A stretch of DNA of 21,242 bases, taken from IMG/VR virus record IMGVR_UViG_3300037237_000474, positions 1 to 21,242 of that record, one strand, 5' to 3'. The position numbers were made by a program, and so were the translations under genes. Shown here in pieces: positions 12,755 to 19,889 of the stretch. How positions within the stretch are numbered: position 1 is the first letter of the stretch; the number at the start of each line of letters is the position of its first letter. The notes under the pieces are model-generated. The model saw nothing but the letters and a program-made list of their open reading frames with translations, was not told the DNA's origin and searched no databases. The DNA is from a virus.

Positions 12755-12783
12755 CATGCAACGGCGAAATCCGCCATTGCATG
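12755..12783. promoter_or_regulatory. Hairpin upstream of the 12828 gene
   Basis: CATGCAACGGCG / CGCCATTGCATG with one mismatch and a 5-base loop, ending 44 bp before the ATG at 12828. Operator or terminator candidate. Confidence 0.45.
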
Positions 12784-12827
12784 TTTCACCCGCCGCCATG
12801 CGCGGCAACAAGAGAGAACGAGAACCA

Positions 12828-13052
12828 ATGTCAATTGAAAATCCTGCCCCCTCGCCCGTCTACATCGACAATAGCGCCGCGCCGATTCATCCCGCGATGG
12901 TCGACTCCAAAGGCTCCGTCACCAATGCCGGCCCTCACAATCAGGGCTCGATTCACGCGGCCAATGGCCCGGAAACTTCCTACGCCATCGGCTCCGTCGA
13001 ACATGCTGCAGCGGTTCTTGCTGCGGCCGGTAACGTCGAAATCGTCCGATAA
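12828..13052 (+). CDS. 74 aa phage-cluster protein of unknown function
   Basis: ATG 12828 with the purine-rich AGAGAGAACGAGAA upstream. Sequence SIENPAPSPVYIDNSAAPIH, then DSKGSVTNAGPHNQGS and SVEHAAAVLAAAGNVEIVR. Polar, Gly/Ser/Asn-rich and without membrane segment; it looks like a small virion-associated or decoration-type protein, but this is only an impression. First gene of the third cluster. Confidence 0.6.
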   Translation: MSIENPAPSPVYIDNSAAPIHPAMVDSKGSVTNAGPHNQGSIHAANGPETSYAIGSVEHAAAVLAAAGNVEIVR

Positions 13053-13114
13053 ATCTCAAAACGGCGCGGCTGGACAGTCCAGCCCGTCGCTCAAAATCCA
13101 AAAGGTGAAATGAA

Positions 13115-13951
13115 GTGAAATTCCCTAGAATTGTATCCAAATCCAAAATCAAGACGCCCGTTATCGAGGCCAAAGCCAAGCCGCCGGTGTCTGAAGCGCG
13201 CCGCCAACTCGCTGAATTGATCGAGGCCCGCGCCGCCTTGGTCGCAAAGGCCGAGGGCCTTCATGCCGCCGCGATGGCGCTCGAGTCCAAACGAGGCGAG
13301 GCCGCGCCATTCGAGGGCGAGCTTCAAAAACTCGACGCGACCGAGCGTGAATCGATTGCCAGATGGGCCAAAGCTGGCGGCGAAGGCCGCGCGCCTAGGC
13401 CGGATGCCGCCAGGCGCGCCAGGCTCGACCGGGCTCTTGCTGAAGCACGCGCATCCGCCAATGCCTCGACGACCGCTCAGACCGCCATCTTGGCCGACCA
13501 TGCCGCAGTTTCGCAAGAGATTCATCGCCTCGCCGCGCCTGTCGACATCGCCATAGCGGCGATTATTGCGGAAAGCTGCGATTCGCTGATTTCTGAATTC
13601 GACGCGGACAATCGCAAGCTCGCTGCGAAGATGATGAAGCTCAATCAGGCCCTCGAAATGGTTCTTGCCACGCTCGACAACGTTCGCGGAACGGAACCGG
13701 GCCGGGCCGTATCGTTCGACCTTGAGCGCCTGCACGGCAAACTGAAGACGACATTTGCCATGCCGCCGACCGACCTAGACGCGGCCTCACAGAGCCGACT
13801 AGCTTGGCGGGCGTTTTCTGACGGCTTGAGGGTCGACTCAAACCTGAAATTGGACGCGGCGGCCGTCGAGAACGTCGAGCCAGCGCGTGAGCCCGACATG
13901 GCCTCGATCATAACCAAACGAAACGCATCCATCGCCAAATTGGCGGCATGA
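13115..13951 (+). CDS. 278 aa helical/coiled-coil protein
   Basis: GTG 13115 preceded by AAAGGTG. After a basic opening (KFPRIVSKSKIKTPVIEAKA) the protein is nearly all helix with heptad-like spacing (ARRQLAELIEARAALVAKAE at about residues 28-47; ARLDRALAEARASANASTTA further on). It ends in PDMASIITKRNASIAKLAA. No catalytic motif, signal or membrane segment. Size and composition would suit a scaffold, a head-tail accessory or another structural helper of the neighbouring tape-measure gene. I do not recognise the family. Confidence 0.7.
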   Translation: MKFPRIVSKSKIKTPVIEAKAKPPVSEARRQLAELIEARAALVAKAEGLHAAAMALESKRGEAAPFEGELQKLDATERESIARWAKAGGEGRAPRPDAARRARLDRALAEARASANASTTAQTAILADHAAVSQEIHRLAAPVDIAIAAIIAESCDSLISEFDADNRKLAAKMMKLNQALEMVLATLDNVRGTEPGRAVSFDLERLHGKLKTTFAMPPTDLDAASQSRLAWRAFSDGLRVDSNLKLDAAAVENVEPAREPDMASIITKRNASIAKLAA

Positions 13952-13965
13952 AAGGACAACGAATC

Positions 13966-14286
13966 ATGGCACTCAAAGGCAACATTTATCTCGGCCTAGA
14001 TGGCGTCGCGCCAAGCGCCGCATACGTCCGGGAGATTCAGGAAAAATTCGGCACGGGCGGCGCGCTCGGCAAGACAGCGGCGGCCGACCCCTTCCTCGCT
14101 CAGGCCAACGATCTTTTAGCCAAGATCGCGGCGGCGCTTGACCCGAAGGCCGAACCGCTCGCTAAAGTGGCGGCTCCTCTCTCGCCTCTTGAAAGGGTAG
14201 AAGCGGCGTTCGACGCGCTCGCCAAGGCCGTAGCGGGCTTCGATGACTTGGGGCATCGGCTTGCGGCCGTGGAGGCGGACAGATGA
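13966..14286 (+). CDS. 106 aa phage-cluster protein
   Basis: ATG 13966 with AAAGGA nine bases upstream; an earlier in-frame ATG at 13948 overlaps the previous gene. Opens ALKGNIYLGLDGVAPSAAYV and continues with a helical Ala-rich part (PLSPLERVEAAFDALAKAVA). No family recognised. Its stop is fused to the next start (ATGA). Confidence 0.65.
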   Translation: MALKGNIYLGLDGVAPSAAYVREIQEKFGTGGALGKTAAADPFLAQANDLLAKIAAALDPKAEPLAKVAAPLSPLERVEAAFDALAKAVAGFDDLGHRLAAVEADR

Positions 14287-14474
14287 GCGATCGTGTTTTC
14301 GCTCCCACGCGCGGGGTCAGCTACATATACGGCGATCTACTTCGCCGCTCCAAAGAGATGGGGAACATCGGCGAGCAACGGATTCTTCTCGCCGAACTGG
14401 CGCTCATGCGCGAAACGCTGCGGGCCTTGGAGGCGCGGTTTTTGCCGCCCTACAACCCGGGAACTCGCCAATGA
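14283..14474 (+). CDS. 63 aa phage-cluster protein
   Basis: ATGA-coupled to both neighbours. Sequence SDRVFAPTRGVSYIYGDLLR, then EQRILLAELALMRETLRALE, is a short N-terminal arm followed by one long amphipathic helix. Function unknown; possibly a tail chaperone-sized helper, which is only a size argument. Confidence 0.6.
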   Translation: MSDRVFAPTRGVSYIYGDLLRRSKEMGNIGEQRILLAELALMRETLRALEARFLPPYNPGTRQ

Positions 14475-14698
14475 GTCGGCATGTCAAATACGGTGAAACT
14501 ATCTCTGGCGCGTCTACCGCGCGGCGATTGTTGAGTGACGTTGTGGCTGAAATCGGCGAGGCGTTTCGCGAAATGCCTGACGGTCCCGAAAAGCGCGTGG
14601 CCAAGGCCATGTTGAGCGAAATCCGAGAGCGCGTTCGCGAACTTTCGGCAAGGCTTTTGGGGCCGCACGGTTGCGTGAGAGCAGGGGTGTCAGCATGA
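14471..14698 (+). CDS. 75 aa phage-cluster protein
   Basis: ATGA-coupled start. SRHVKYGETISGASTARRLL, then SDVVAEIGEAFREMPDGPEK and AMLSEIRERVRELSARLLG form a charged helical protein. No family recognised. Confidence 0.6.
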   Translation: MSRHVKYGETISGASTARRLLSDVVAEIGEAFREMPDGPEKRVAKAMLSEIRERVRELSARLLGPHGCVRAGVSA

Positions 14699-14955
14699 CG
14701 ATGGTAAAGATGTTCGGCCCGCCGGGCACAGACGAATGCAACCACGGCGAGATGAAGTTTTCACGTCATGAGGACGGGAGCTTTTGGGTGATTCCTGAAG
14801 CCGTGGAACCGCTTTGCCGCGTGGGAGGCTTTATCGTGGCCGTCGACCAATCGCCCCCTATCACCGCCGCTCACATCGCCGAGCTTGTGGCCGAGGAAGC
14901 AGCGCTGTTGCTCGCGCCGAAGCCCTCGCCGATGCGCTTGACGATCCCGGCATAA
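14695..14955 (+). CDS. 86 aa phage-cluster protein
   Basis: ATG 14695 overlaps the preceding stop. TMVKMFGPPGTDECNHGEMK, then GSFWVIPEAVEPLCRVGGFI give a compact beta-rich start with two Cys, followed by an ITAAHIAELVAEEAALLL helix. Short strand-rich phage proteins of this kind can be virion accessory proteins; the function here is unknown. A hairpin follows 6 bp after its stop. Confidence 0.6.
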   Translation: MTMVKMFGPPGTDECNHGEMKFSRHEDGSFWVIPEAVEPLCRVGGFIVAVDQSPPITAAHIAELVAEEAALLLAPKPSPMRLTIPA

Positions 14956-14961
14956 AGAATC

Positions 14962-14996
14962 CTCTCGCCGCGCCATCATGCGCGGGGCGGCGAGAG
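14962..14996 (+). terminator. Hairpin after the 14695 gene
   Basis: CTCTCGCCG (14962-14970) and CGGCGAGAG (14988-14996), 9 bp perfect arms, a few bases after the TAA. A second dyad, GCGGCCCGG / CCGGGCCGC (15005-15013 and 15034-15042), follows. No T-run, so termination is uncertain. Confidence 0.45.
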
Positions 14997-15140
14997 TAGA
15001 TCAGGCGGCCCGGTATGGGCTTCTCCGGCGCGGCCGGGCCGCTACTGATTTCCATTTCCAAATTGCCAACTTGAACGGCGTCGGGAAGGTTCCTCCTCCC
15101 GACGAAAACGGCTCCGTGTCCCGTTCTCAGTGTCGGCAAC

Positions 15141-15272
15141 GTGGTGCAGACCGATTCATACCGGGGTTGCACCATCTGCGGCGGCGCGTGCCATTTCGCG
15201 CCGCCGCTTTTCAATGAATTCGTCAGACGGGCGCGCTCGCCCGCCGCATTTTCGCAGGAACCATTTCAATGA
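15141..15272 (+). CDS. Possible 43 aa Cys-cluster protein
   Basis: Starting at GTG 15141, the frame reads VVQTDSYRGCTICGGACHFA, then PPLFNEFVRRARSPAAF. The CxxCGGxCH motif could bind a metal. The stop overlaps the next gene's start (ATGA), as in the rest of the cluster, which argues for a real gene. Against it: no Shine-Dalgarno sequence, and the CGGxCHFAPP codons are the same bases that form a terminator-like hairpin (15178-15207). Confidence 0.35.
   Translation: MVQTDSYRGCTICGGACHFAPPLFNEFVRRARSPAAFSQEPFQ
15178..15207 (+). terminator. Strong GC hairpin with short T-run
   Basis: GCGGCGGCGCG (15178-15188) and CGCGCCGCCGC (15197-15207), 11 bp perfect, 8-base loop, followed by TTTT. This has the form of an intrinsic terminator, but it lies within the possible 43 aa gene and upstream of the tail genes. 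It could serve as an attenuator. Confidence 0.5.
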
Positions 15273-15430
15273 ATCCAATCGACCCTAACACCATCCCCTC
15301 GCCCGCCTTTGTCGCCGCGCTCGCCGATGCTATCGCCGCCTACGCACGCAACGATGCCGTAGCGTTGCTCAGAGCCCGCGCCGACGTTCTGGAGATACTC
15401 CAAAGGGAGGCTCTCGACCCATGCCCGTAA
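15269..15430 (+). CDS. 53 aa helical phage-cluster protein
   Basis: ATG 15269 overlaps the stop of the preceding frame. NPIDPNTIPSPAFVAALADA, then RNDAVALLRARADVLEILQR form a single helical unit. It overlaps the next gene by 10 bp. No family recognised. Confidence 0.55.
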   Translation: MNPIDPNTIPSPAFVAALADAIAAYARNDAVALLRARADVLEILQREALDPCP

Positions 15431-15531
15431 TCCCCGACGACGACACTGGCGAGCCCCTTCGCAAAACCGTTTTTCGGCCGCCGCAGCCCTATCCCGTTCC
15501 GCCATTTGAATTTGAAATTAGGAAAATCTGA
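15421..15531 (+). CDS. 36 aa Pro-rich protein
   Basis: Starts at ATG 15421 inside the previous gene (GGGAGG lies eleven bases upstream) and stops two bases before the tape-measure start. PVIPDDDTGEPLRKTVFRPP, then PYPVPPFEFEIRKI. Too small to classify. Placement directly before a tape-measure gene is where tail assembly chaperones usually lie, but it is much shorter than those. Confidence 0.45.
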   Translation: MPVIPDDDTGEPLRKTVFRPPQPYPVPPFEFEIRKI

Positions 15532-15533
15532 CC

Positions 15534-17270
15534 GTGGCAAACCCGTATGAAATCGCAATCCATATCTCCATGCAGAACGCCGTTTCGCCGGTTCTCGCGC
15601 TGATTGCCAAGGACATGCTTGGCCTGCAAATGGGCGCGAAGAAACTTGAGGAAGCGTTCGGCGCCGTTGGCACAAAGCTGAAGCTCGCTGTTGGCGGCGC
15701 GGCGGCTGCGGTCGCGGTCGGCGCGCTGCGCGTGACGAATGAAATGCGCTCCGTCTTGGGCGACATAAACAAAGCCGCCGCCGCAGCGCCGATGGCGCTG
15801 AAGGTCGAGGCGATGGTTTCCAACGCCACCGGCAAGGATGCGGAAGGCGAAGGCTTCAAGCTTTGGCGAGCGATGGAAATGAAGGGCATCACGACTTCAA
15901 ACCCGGCCTTGACGAACAAGCTCATGGACGCCTTGATGCAAGACATCATCGGCTCTGGCGGTAAGCTCGACGCCGGAACCTATCAGCAAATCGCCCGGCG
16001 CGGCGGCGCGGCGTGGATTCACGCGACGCCAGAATTTGCGGCCGGCCCGCTGTCCGTCCTCGCGGCCGATCTTGGCGGCGAGGGCGCCGGAACCGCGATC
16101 ATGACGCTACGCAACTTGCTGACCGGCGCAACGGTTATGTCGAAGCAGCAATACGGCGTCCTGTCCGACGCTGGGTTGATCGACAAGTCGAAGGTGAGCT
16201 TCAACGCGAACCATACAATCAACGCCGCGCCGGGCGCGATTGCCGGCAGTCTCCAATATGGCGACGATCCGTATGCTTGGGCGCAGTTCATCAAAGGCCC
16301 CCTGATGAATCTCGCCAAGGGCGATCCCAAGGTTTTCGACAGCCTGCTCGCCAAGCTTGGTCGCAATCGTAACGCGATCAAAATGCTGACCATGTTTACC
16401 GATCCCGGCTTTGGCGATCAGATCGCCAAGGATATTTCGCTTTGGTCGCAGGCGATGGGAATCGATCAGGGCTATGACGCCATGATCGGCCGTCGCAGCC
16501 GCCCCATGTCGCCGACCGAGGCCGCCGATATGGCCGGCCCCGGAGCCTACGCCAAGCAAGTCGATAGCGCGCAACAGATGGCCGATTACACGGCCGTCAT
16601 GAAAGCGTTCCAAGCGCAATGGGGATCGATGACGATGGCCGTGGGGAGCCAAGCAACCCTTGCAATGATTCCGATTTTGCAGAATTTGACCGGGGCGTTC
16701 ACCACGATGGGGGCCTTCGCCAGCGCCCACGGAACCGCGATGGCGGCTATCGTCCAGTTATCCATCGCGCTAACCGCCGCGCTAGCCGCGATGGGAGTTG
16801 TTGCTGTCGGCGCCGCCGCTGGCATCCCCGGCTTGATTGCCGCTCTCGCCGTGGCCCTTGGCGCATTGGCGGTCATAAATTGGGGCGCCATAAGCGGCGG
16901 GCTAACGAAGTTCGTCGACACGATCAATGCGTTCTTTGCATTCCTCGACGAAAGGCTCGGCATAACTGGCGGCCCGGCCTCGCCGTTCCATATCGACAAG
17001 ATCATCAGCGCCGCGTCGCCGTTCAATCCGCTCGCGCCGGCCATGCACTATGGCGCCGACTACGGCCGTGAGGCCGCTAACGGCCGAGCCTTGATGAGCC
17101 TTCCCGTTCCCGTCACGAACGTAAGCGTGAGGGTGACGAACACCCTTGATAGCCGGGCTATCGCCTCGGAAGTGTCGACTCTCATCACGCGGGACAATCG
17201 CACCGTGAATTCGTCGAGCGGCTATGACGGCAGCGCGGGCGAGGTCTATCCCGATTACGGAAGGCACTAA
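15534..17270 (+). CDS. Phage tail tape-measure-like protein
   Basis: 578 aa from GTG 15534, with AGGAAA upstream. The N-terminus (ANPYEIAIHISMQNAVSPVL, then a helical LQMGAKKLEEAFGAVGTKLK and a hydrophobic Ala/Val segment at about residues 51-65) is typical of tape-measure proteins. The middle part, AADLGGEGAGTAIMTLRNLL, LLSDAGLIDKSKV-like turns (here GVLSDAGLIDKSKV) and YGDDPYAWAQFIKGPLMNLA at about residues 180-265, matches a tape-measure family of Hyphomicrobiales prophages as I recall it. Residues ~405-455 are strongly hydrophobic, suited to membrane passage during ejection. It is short for the family, so it would give a short tail. In phage it sets tail length and acts inside the tail tube. 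No tail tube, baseplate or tail tip genes follow. Confidence 0.8.
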   Translation: MANPYEIAIHISMQNAVSPVLALIAKDMLGLQMGAKKLEEAFGAVGTKLKLAVGGAAAAVAVGALRVTNEMRSVLGDINKAAAAAPMALKVEAMVSNATGKDAEGEGFKLWRAMEMKGITTSNPALTNKLMDALMQDIIGSGGKLDAGTYQQIARRGGAAWIHATPEFAAGPLSVLAADLGGEGAGTAIMTLRNLLTGATVMSKQQYGVLSDAGLIDKSKVSFNANHTINAAPGAIAGSLQYGDDPYAWAQFIKGPLMNLAKGDPKVFDSLLAKLGRNRNAIKMLTMFTDPGFGDQIAKDISLWSQAMGIDQGYDAMIGRRSRPMSPTEAADMAGPGAYAKQVDSAQQMADYTAVMKAFQAQWGSMTMAVGSQATLAMIPILQNLTGAFTTMGAFASAHGTAMAAIVQLSIALTAALAAMGVVAVGAAAGIPGLIAALAVALGALAVINWGAISGGLTKFVDTINAFFAFLDERLGITGGPASPFHIDKIISAASPFNPLAPAMHYGADYGREAANGRALMSLPVPVTNVSVRVTNTLDSRAIASEVSTLITRDNRTVNSSSGYDGSAGEVYPDYGRH

Positions 17271-17281
17271 AGCAAGCGCAA

Positions 17282-17307
17282 CGGCCCGGCATGGAATCGC
17301 CGGGCCG
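17282..17307 (+). terminator. Hairpin after the tape-measure gene
   Basis: CGGCCCGGC (17282-17290) and GCCGGGCCG (17299-17307), 9 bp perfect arms and an 8-base loop, 11 bp after the stop codon. No T-run. Its position suggests the end of the cluster. Confidence 0.5.
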
Positions 17308-17330
17308 CCAAGGCGAGCAGCACGGCCCAT

Positions 17331-17354
17331 GTCGGCCCTAGCGAGGCCGTGGGC
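17331..17354. repeat. 24 bp direct repeat, copy 2
   Basis: Identical to 12472-12495. Here CCCA before and TGGG after extend the internal dyad. The copy stands 60 bp after the tape-measure stop. Confidence 0.85.
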
Positions 17355-17921
17355 TGGCCTCGGCGAACCTTGGCGGGGCAAACCCGTGGCAGGGCGTCGT
17401 GCCGGGCGCGCTGGAGGTCGACGCCGAGCGACTCGGCTGGCGGCGGGCTCGGTCGGTCGGCGGACCATTCCTCTTCCGTGCAGCTGGGCCCACCCGCGCA
17501 TTTAACTACTACTTCTTTCTGTTCTTAAAAGAGTTCTATCGAAGGAGGATTACTTACTCTTTCTTTCTGTAATTACTTCTCTTGGCTAGGTTTCCCCCGC
17601 GCTCAAATAGGTCAATAATACGGACCTGATTTATGATAGCAAGTTCATTGACTTAATCCTATCGAATTATTGATGGGACAGCCATACTGACCTAATAATT
17701 GGATATTTGGTAAGCCATGCTGACTAATTAATCATCAATTAAACCAACGGCTTAGGACGCAGATCAATCTAAAGAATGGAAAACCCCGGAGTCGCCCGGT
17801 TTCATTGACATTTGGAAAACATTGATTGTAGCCAAGGCTACGTCCAATGCCTTTGTGATATGCGTCGCCCGCAGATGACGGGAAAGCGGGACATTTACGG
17901 AAAAGAGATGCCCGGAGTCCC
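17355..17921. other. Intergenic region with AT-rich core
   Basis: No gene recognised. From about 17504 to 17790 the DNA is clearly AT-rich, in contrast to everything around it. It has repeated TTCTTTCTGT (two copies), an inverted pair TCAATAAT (17612) / ATTATTGA (17666), AGGTC / GACCT around 17609-17627, and several TAATTA-type words. Further right is a small hairpin GTAGC-CAAG-GCTAC (17828-17841). It may be a control region, a transcription barrier or an origin-like site. Confidence 0.5.
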
Positions 17922-17950
17922 TTGACAATTATGCGACTCATGTGTAGAAC
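17922..17950 (+). promoter_or_regulatory. Sigma70-type promoter
   Basis: TTGACA (17922-17927), 17 bp spacer, TAGAAC (17945-17950). This is a consensus -35 box at ideal spacing. Transcription would start near 17957, about 23 bases before the ATG at 17980. Confidence 0.65.
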
Positions 17951-17979
17951 AAACCATCAACATTTGGGAGCGTTTTTCG

Positions 17980-18117
17980 ATGACTTATACCAGATTAAGC
18001 GCCTCGGCCCGCGCAGGCCAAGATCGCTATGCAGCCATGCGAGAGGCTCCCCGCCATCGTCCAGAGGCCGCCCGTAGAACGCGAATCAGGCGCGAACCGG
18101 CAAAGGCGGCGGCCTAG
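17980..18117 (+). CDS. 45 aa strongly basic protein
   Basis: ATG 17980, ribosome binding site GGGAG nine bases upstream and a good promoter at 17922. Sequence TYTRLSASARAGQDRYAAMR, then RRTRIRREPAKAAA. About a quarter of the residues are Arg or Lys. Nucleic-acid binding is possible. No family recognised. The combination of promoter and ribosome binding site argues that it is expressed. Confidence 0.5.
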   Translation: MTYTRLSASARAGQDRYAAMREAPRHRPEAARRTRIRREPAKAAA

Positions 18118-18176
18118 GCGCTGGCGTGATTATTGGCCTGGCCGGCGCCGCGCAAATCCCCGGCGAAGTAGGCTCG

Positions 18177-18662
18177 TTAACGTCCAAGCATTCTGGTCGG
18201 GTCGACAGCGCCTGCCCGCACGAAGACGTCACGTAGCATCCGGGCGCGCCAAGTAACCCCGGCCCGCAGCCCGCTTTGTCTTGCAAGCCATGCTTTAAAG
18301 AATCCAGCGGAGCGAAAGCCCGCGTCCGCCTGAACGTGGAGAGCGGCTCCTGCTACAGGAATGGAACCATGCAGCGAGAACCCCTCATATCGCAGACTTC
18401 CCAGAAAAGAAAACTGAAAGGCGTCATCGTCGACTTCAAAAGCGCATTCGAAACCAGCAAGCGGCGGCCCCACAAACTCTAAACTAAAGCGAGGCTCGCC
18501 ACGAGGCGTTTTCGTTTCGGTCAGGATGCTAATTTCGTTGTGCATTTGCCTGATGACATTCAGCGCGTGAGCCCGGCCGCCGATTGCTGCCGCGCGGTCC
18601 ACCCATTGAAGAAGCTGACTGATGGCGTCTGCGATTGCCGCCACCTCTCTGTGCCCCAACAA
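18177..18662 (-). CDS. 161 aa protein of unknown function
   Basis: Starts at TTG 18662 with GGGAGAG seven bases upstream. The N-terminal half is helical and regular (REVAAIADAISQLLQWVDRA, then ALNVIRQMHNEISILTETKT). The middle has strand-like FECAFEVDDDAFQFSFLGSL, and the C-terminal third (AWLARQSGLRAGVTWRARML) looks less protein-like and could be read-through of a frameshifted end. No signal peptide. First of a minus-strand group, though far enough from the others to be separate. Confidence 0.5.
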   Translation of the reverse strand: MLGHREVAAIADAISQLLQWVDRAAAIGGRAHALNVIRQMHNEISILTETKTPRGEPRFSLEFVGPPLAGFECAFEVDDDAFQFSFLGSLRYEGFSLHGSIPVAGAALHVQADAGFRSAGFFKAWLARQSGLRAGVTWRARMLRDVFVRAGAVDPTRMLGR

Positions 18663-18745
18663 AGCGCACTCTCCCGTGCATTTCGCCGCGTCTCACGGTC
18701 GTAACCGGGAAATCGTCTGCGGGCTGACATCATAGCCGCACACGA

Positions 18746-19036
18746 TCAATCCGGCCACGGCCGCAAACCGGCTTCGGCCTCGCGTTCGATACGGTCGCGT
18801 TCCCTTATGCCTTCCGAAGCTGGCGAGCTTCCCTTGTCCCAAAAGTAGGTTTCCCTGCCGATCAAGAGCGCCGCGAGGGCGTCGATCGCGGTTATGACCA
18901 TGCTTAGGCCGTGATACATTGTCCCCATAGGCTTGACGTGCGTTGACGCCTCAATCATCGCCCGCCGACACGCCCGCAGGGAGCCGAGCAACGGGCCGGG
19001 ATTGGCGATCTTGTCGGGCAGTTTGTGGTAGACCAT
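18746..19036 (-). CDS. 96 aa protein of unknown function, with a truncated second copy nearby
   Basis: ATG 19036 with GGAG eight to nine bases upstream. PGPLLGSLRACRRAMIEAST, then GTMYHGLSMVITAIDALAAL and YFWDKGSSPASEG, followed by a Glu/Arg helix and a C-terminal GLRPWPD. The central hydrophobic helix may touch membrane or form a core. The tail is repeated in the 19890-20024 fragment with several substitutions, mostly in the charged helix. Conservation of the reading frame between two copies shows that this is a true gene. Family not recognised. Confidence 0.7.
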   Translation of the reverse strand: MVYHKLPDKIANPGPLLGSLRACRRAMIEASTHVKPMGTMYHGLSMVITAIDALAALLIGRETYFWDKGSSPASEGIRERDRIEREAEAGLRPWPD

Positions 19037-19136
19037 CGCCGGGCTCCGCCATCTTGTTCCCTATTTGTTCTCACGGACAAAGACAGGAGTCAAGAAGTCG
19101 CGGCGAGCTACCCCACGATGCCGAGCGGCGCGAAGC

Positions 19137-19301
19137 TCACTTCAAATTATTGGCCACTTCGTTGAACACGGTCTTCACCTTGCCCCCAAGGGTGGTGACG
19201 GTGCCGATGATCGCAACGGCGATCAGCGAGGCGATCAGAGCGTATTCGATGGCGGTCGCGCCGGACTCGTTGGCTAGAAACGCCTTGATTCGATCGGTCA
19301 T
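19137..19301 (-). CDS. flp: Flp family type IVb pilin
   Basis: 54 aa, ATG 19301, GGAG six to seven bases upstream. TDRIKAFLANESGATAIEYA, then LIASLIAVAIIGTVTTLGGK and VFNEVANNLK. The class IVb prepilin site is plain: the leader ends at Gly before ATAIEY, with Glu at position 5 of the mature protein, followed by the hydrophobic pilin helix. The product would be cut by a TadV-type prepilin peptidase and assembled in the inner membrane by a Tad secretion system into adhesive Flp pili. No tad/cpa genes are in the window, so this is an orphan copy or depends on a tad locus elsewhere. Length is normal for the family. Confidence 0.9.
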   Translation of the reverse strand: MTDRIKAFLANESGATAIEYALIASLIAVAIIGTVTTLGGKVKTVFNEVANNLK

Positions 19302-19474
19302 GATGTCTCCGAAGCCCTTGTCGTCAGCATGACGCCTTTCATTGGGCGGCCGGAATGTATGGGATAAAGATTGTCGACGGATTAAGCGCCAACAGCTTTC
19401 CCGAGGCCGCCGTTAACCAATTGCGGCCCCTTTCGCAGCCCCGTTCTAGGGTCGAAATTCCCTGTTCCATGTCG

Positions 19475-19693
19475 CTAGGCTTTGGAACGCTTTGAATCAA
19501 ACCAGCGGCGCACTTCCTTGCCATCGTTATCGACAACAATGAAGCCGTCCGGCGGCGCCGCAATGTGCCGTAGCCTCATTCCTTCGAGTCCCGCTTGGGC
19601 TGAAGAAACCACCCTCTCTAAGTCTGTGAGAATGCTATTTTCGACCTCGACCGGCTCGGTTTTGCCGTGCGACATCCACTTCACGGTGAACAT
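19475..19693 (-). CDS. 72 aa protein of unknown function
   Basis: ATG 19693 with AGGGGCAGGAA directly upstream. FTVKWMSHGKTEPVEVENSI, then LTDLERVVSSAQAGLEGMRL, and a strand-rich PPDGFIVVDNDGKEVRRWF end: a strand, helix, strand arrangement of a small soluble domain. Composition and spacing look like a real gene. Family not recognised. Confidence 0.6.
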   Translation of the reverse strand: MFTVKWMSHGKTEPVEVENSILTDLERVVSSAQAGLEGMRLRHIAAPPDGFIVVDNDGKEVRRWFDSKRSKA

Positions 19694-19889
19694 TTTCCTG
19701 CCCCTGCGACTGAATTGAGCGGACCGCCCGAAGGGGCTGATTTCTCAAGGCGGCCCTAACCGCGACAAACGGAGGGCCGATCGCGGCTGCGCAACGATAC
19801 CAGAAAGGCAGACGCCGTTACAATTTGGCGAAAATTCTCGGCAATGTGACGGCTGGTTTGACGGTGCGGTGCGGCGCGGCTTTTCAGGA
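19694..19889. other. Short gap without a gene
   Basis: I see no gene, hairpin or convincing promoter here. Confidence 0.4.

Larger units (their letters stand above)
12004..12827. other. 824 bp region without a convincing gene
   Basis: No frame in either direction has both a good start and protein-like composition. It holds an inverted repeat at 12206-12233 with a duplicated CCGTGGACCAC (12161 and 12218), one copy of a 24 bp direct repeat (12472-12495) and a hairpin at 12755-12783. A phage control region or degenerated genes are both possible. In a phage block the large terminase or portal would be expected hereabouts; neither is visible. Confidence 0.5.

Noticed and set aside
12326-12838. 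Plus-strand frame of 170 codons in the gene-free stretch
   Set aside because: No ribosome binding site, low-complexity Pro/Arg/Ala composition, runs through hairpins and ends inside the start of the better 12828 gene.
13091-13735. Minus-strand frame of 214 codons
   Set aside because: Shadow of the 278 aa helical gene; Arg/Gly/Phe-rich antisense composition.
16107-17501. Two long minus-strand frames (207 and 199 codons)
   Set aside because: Both lie opposite the tape-measure-like gene or its GC-rich trailer and have His/Arg/Gly-rich antisense composition.
17504-17790. Replication origin
   Set aside because: AT-richness and short inverted words alone are not enough; no ordered iterons, clear DnaA boxes or replication gene are next to it.
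19339-19563. Minus-strand frame of 74 codons
   Set aside because: It overlaps the better-supported 72 aa gene in another frame and has no ribosome binding site.
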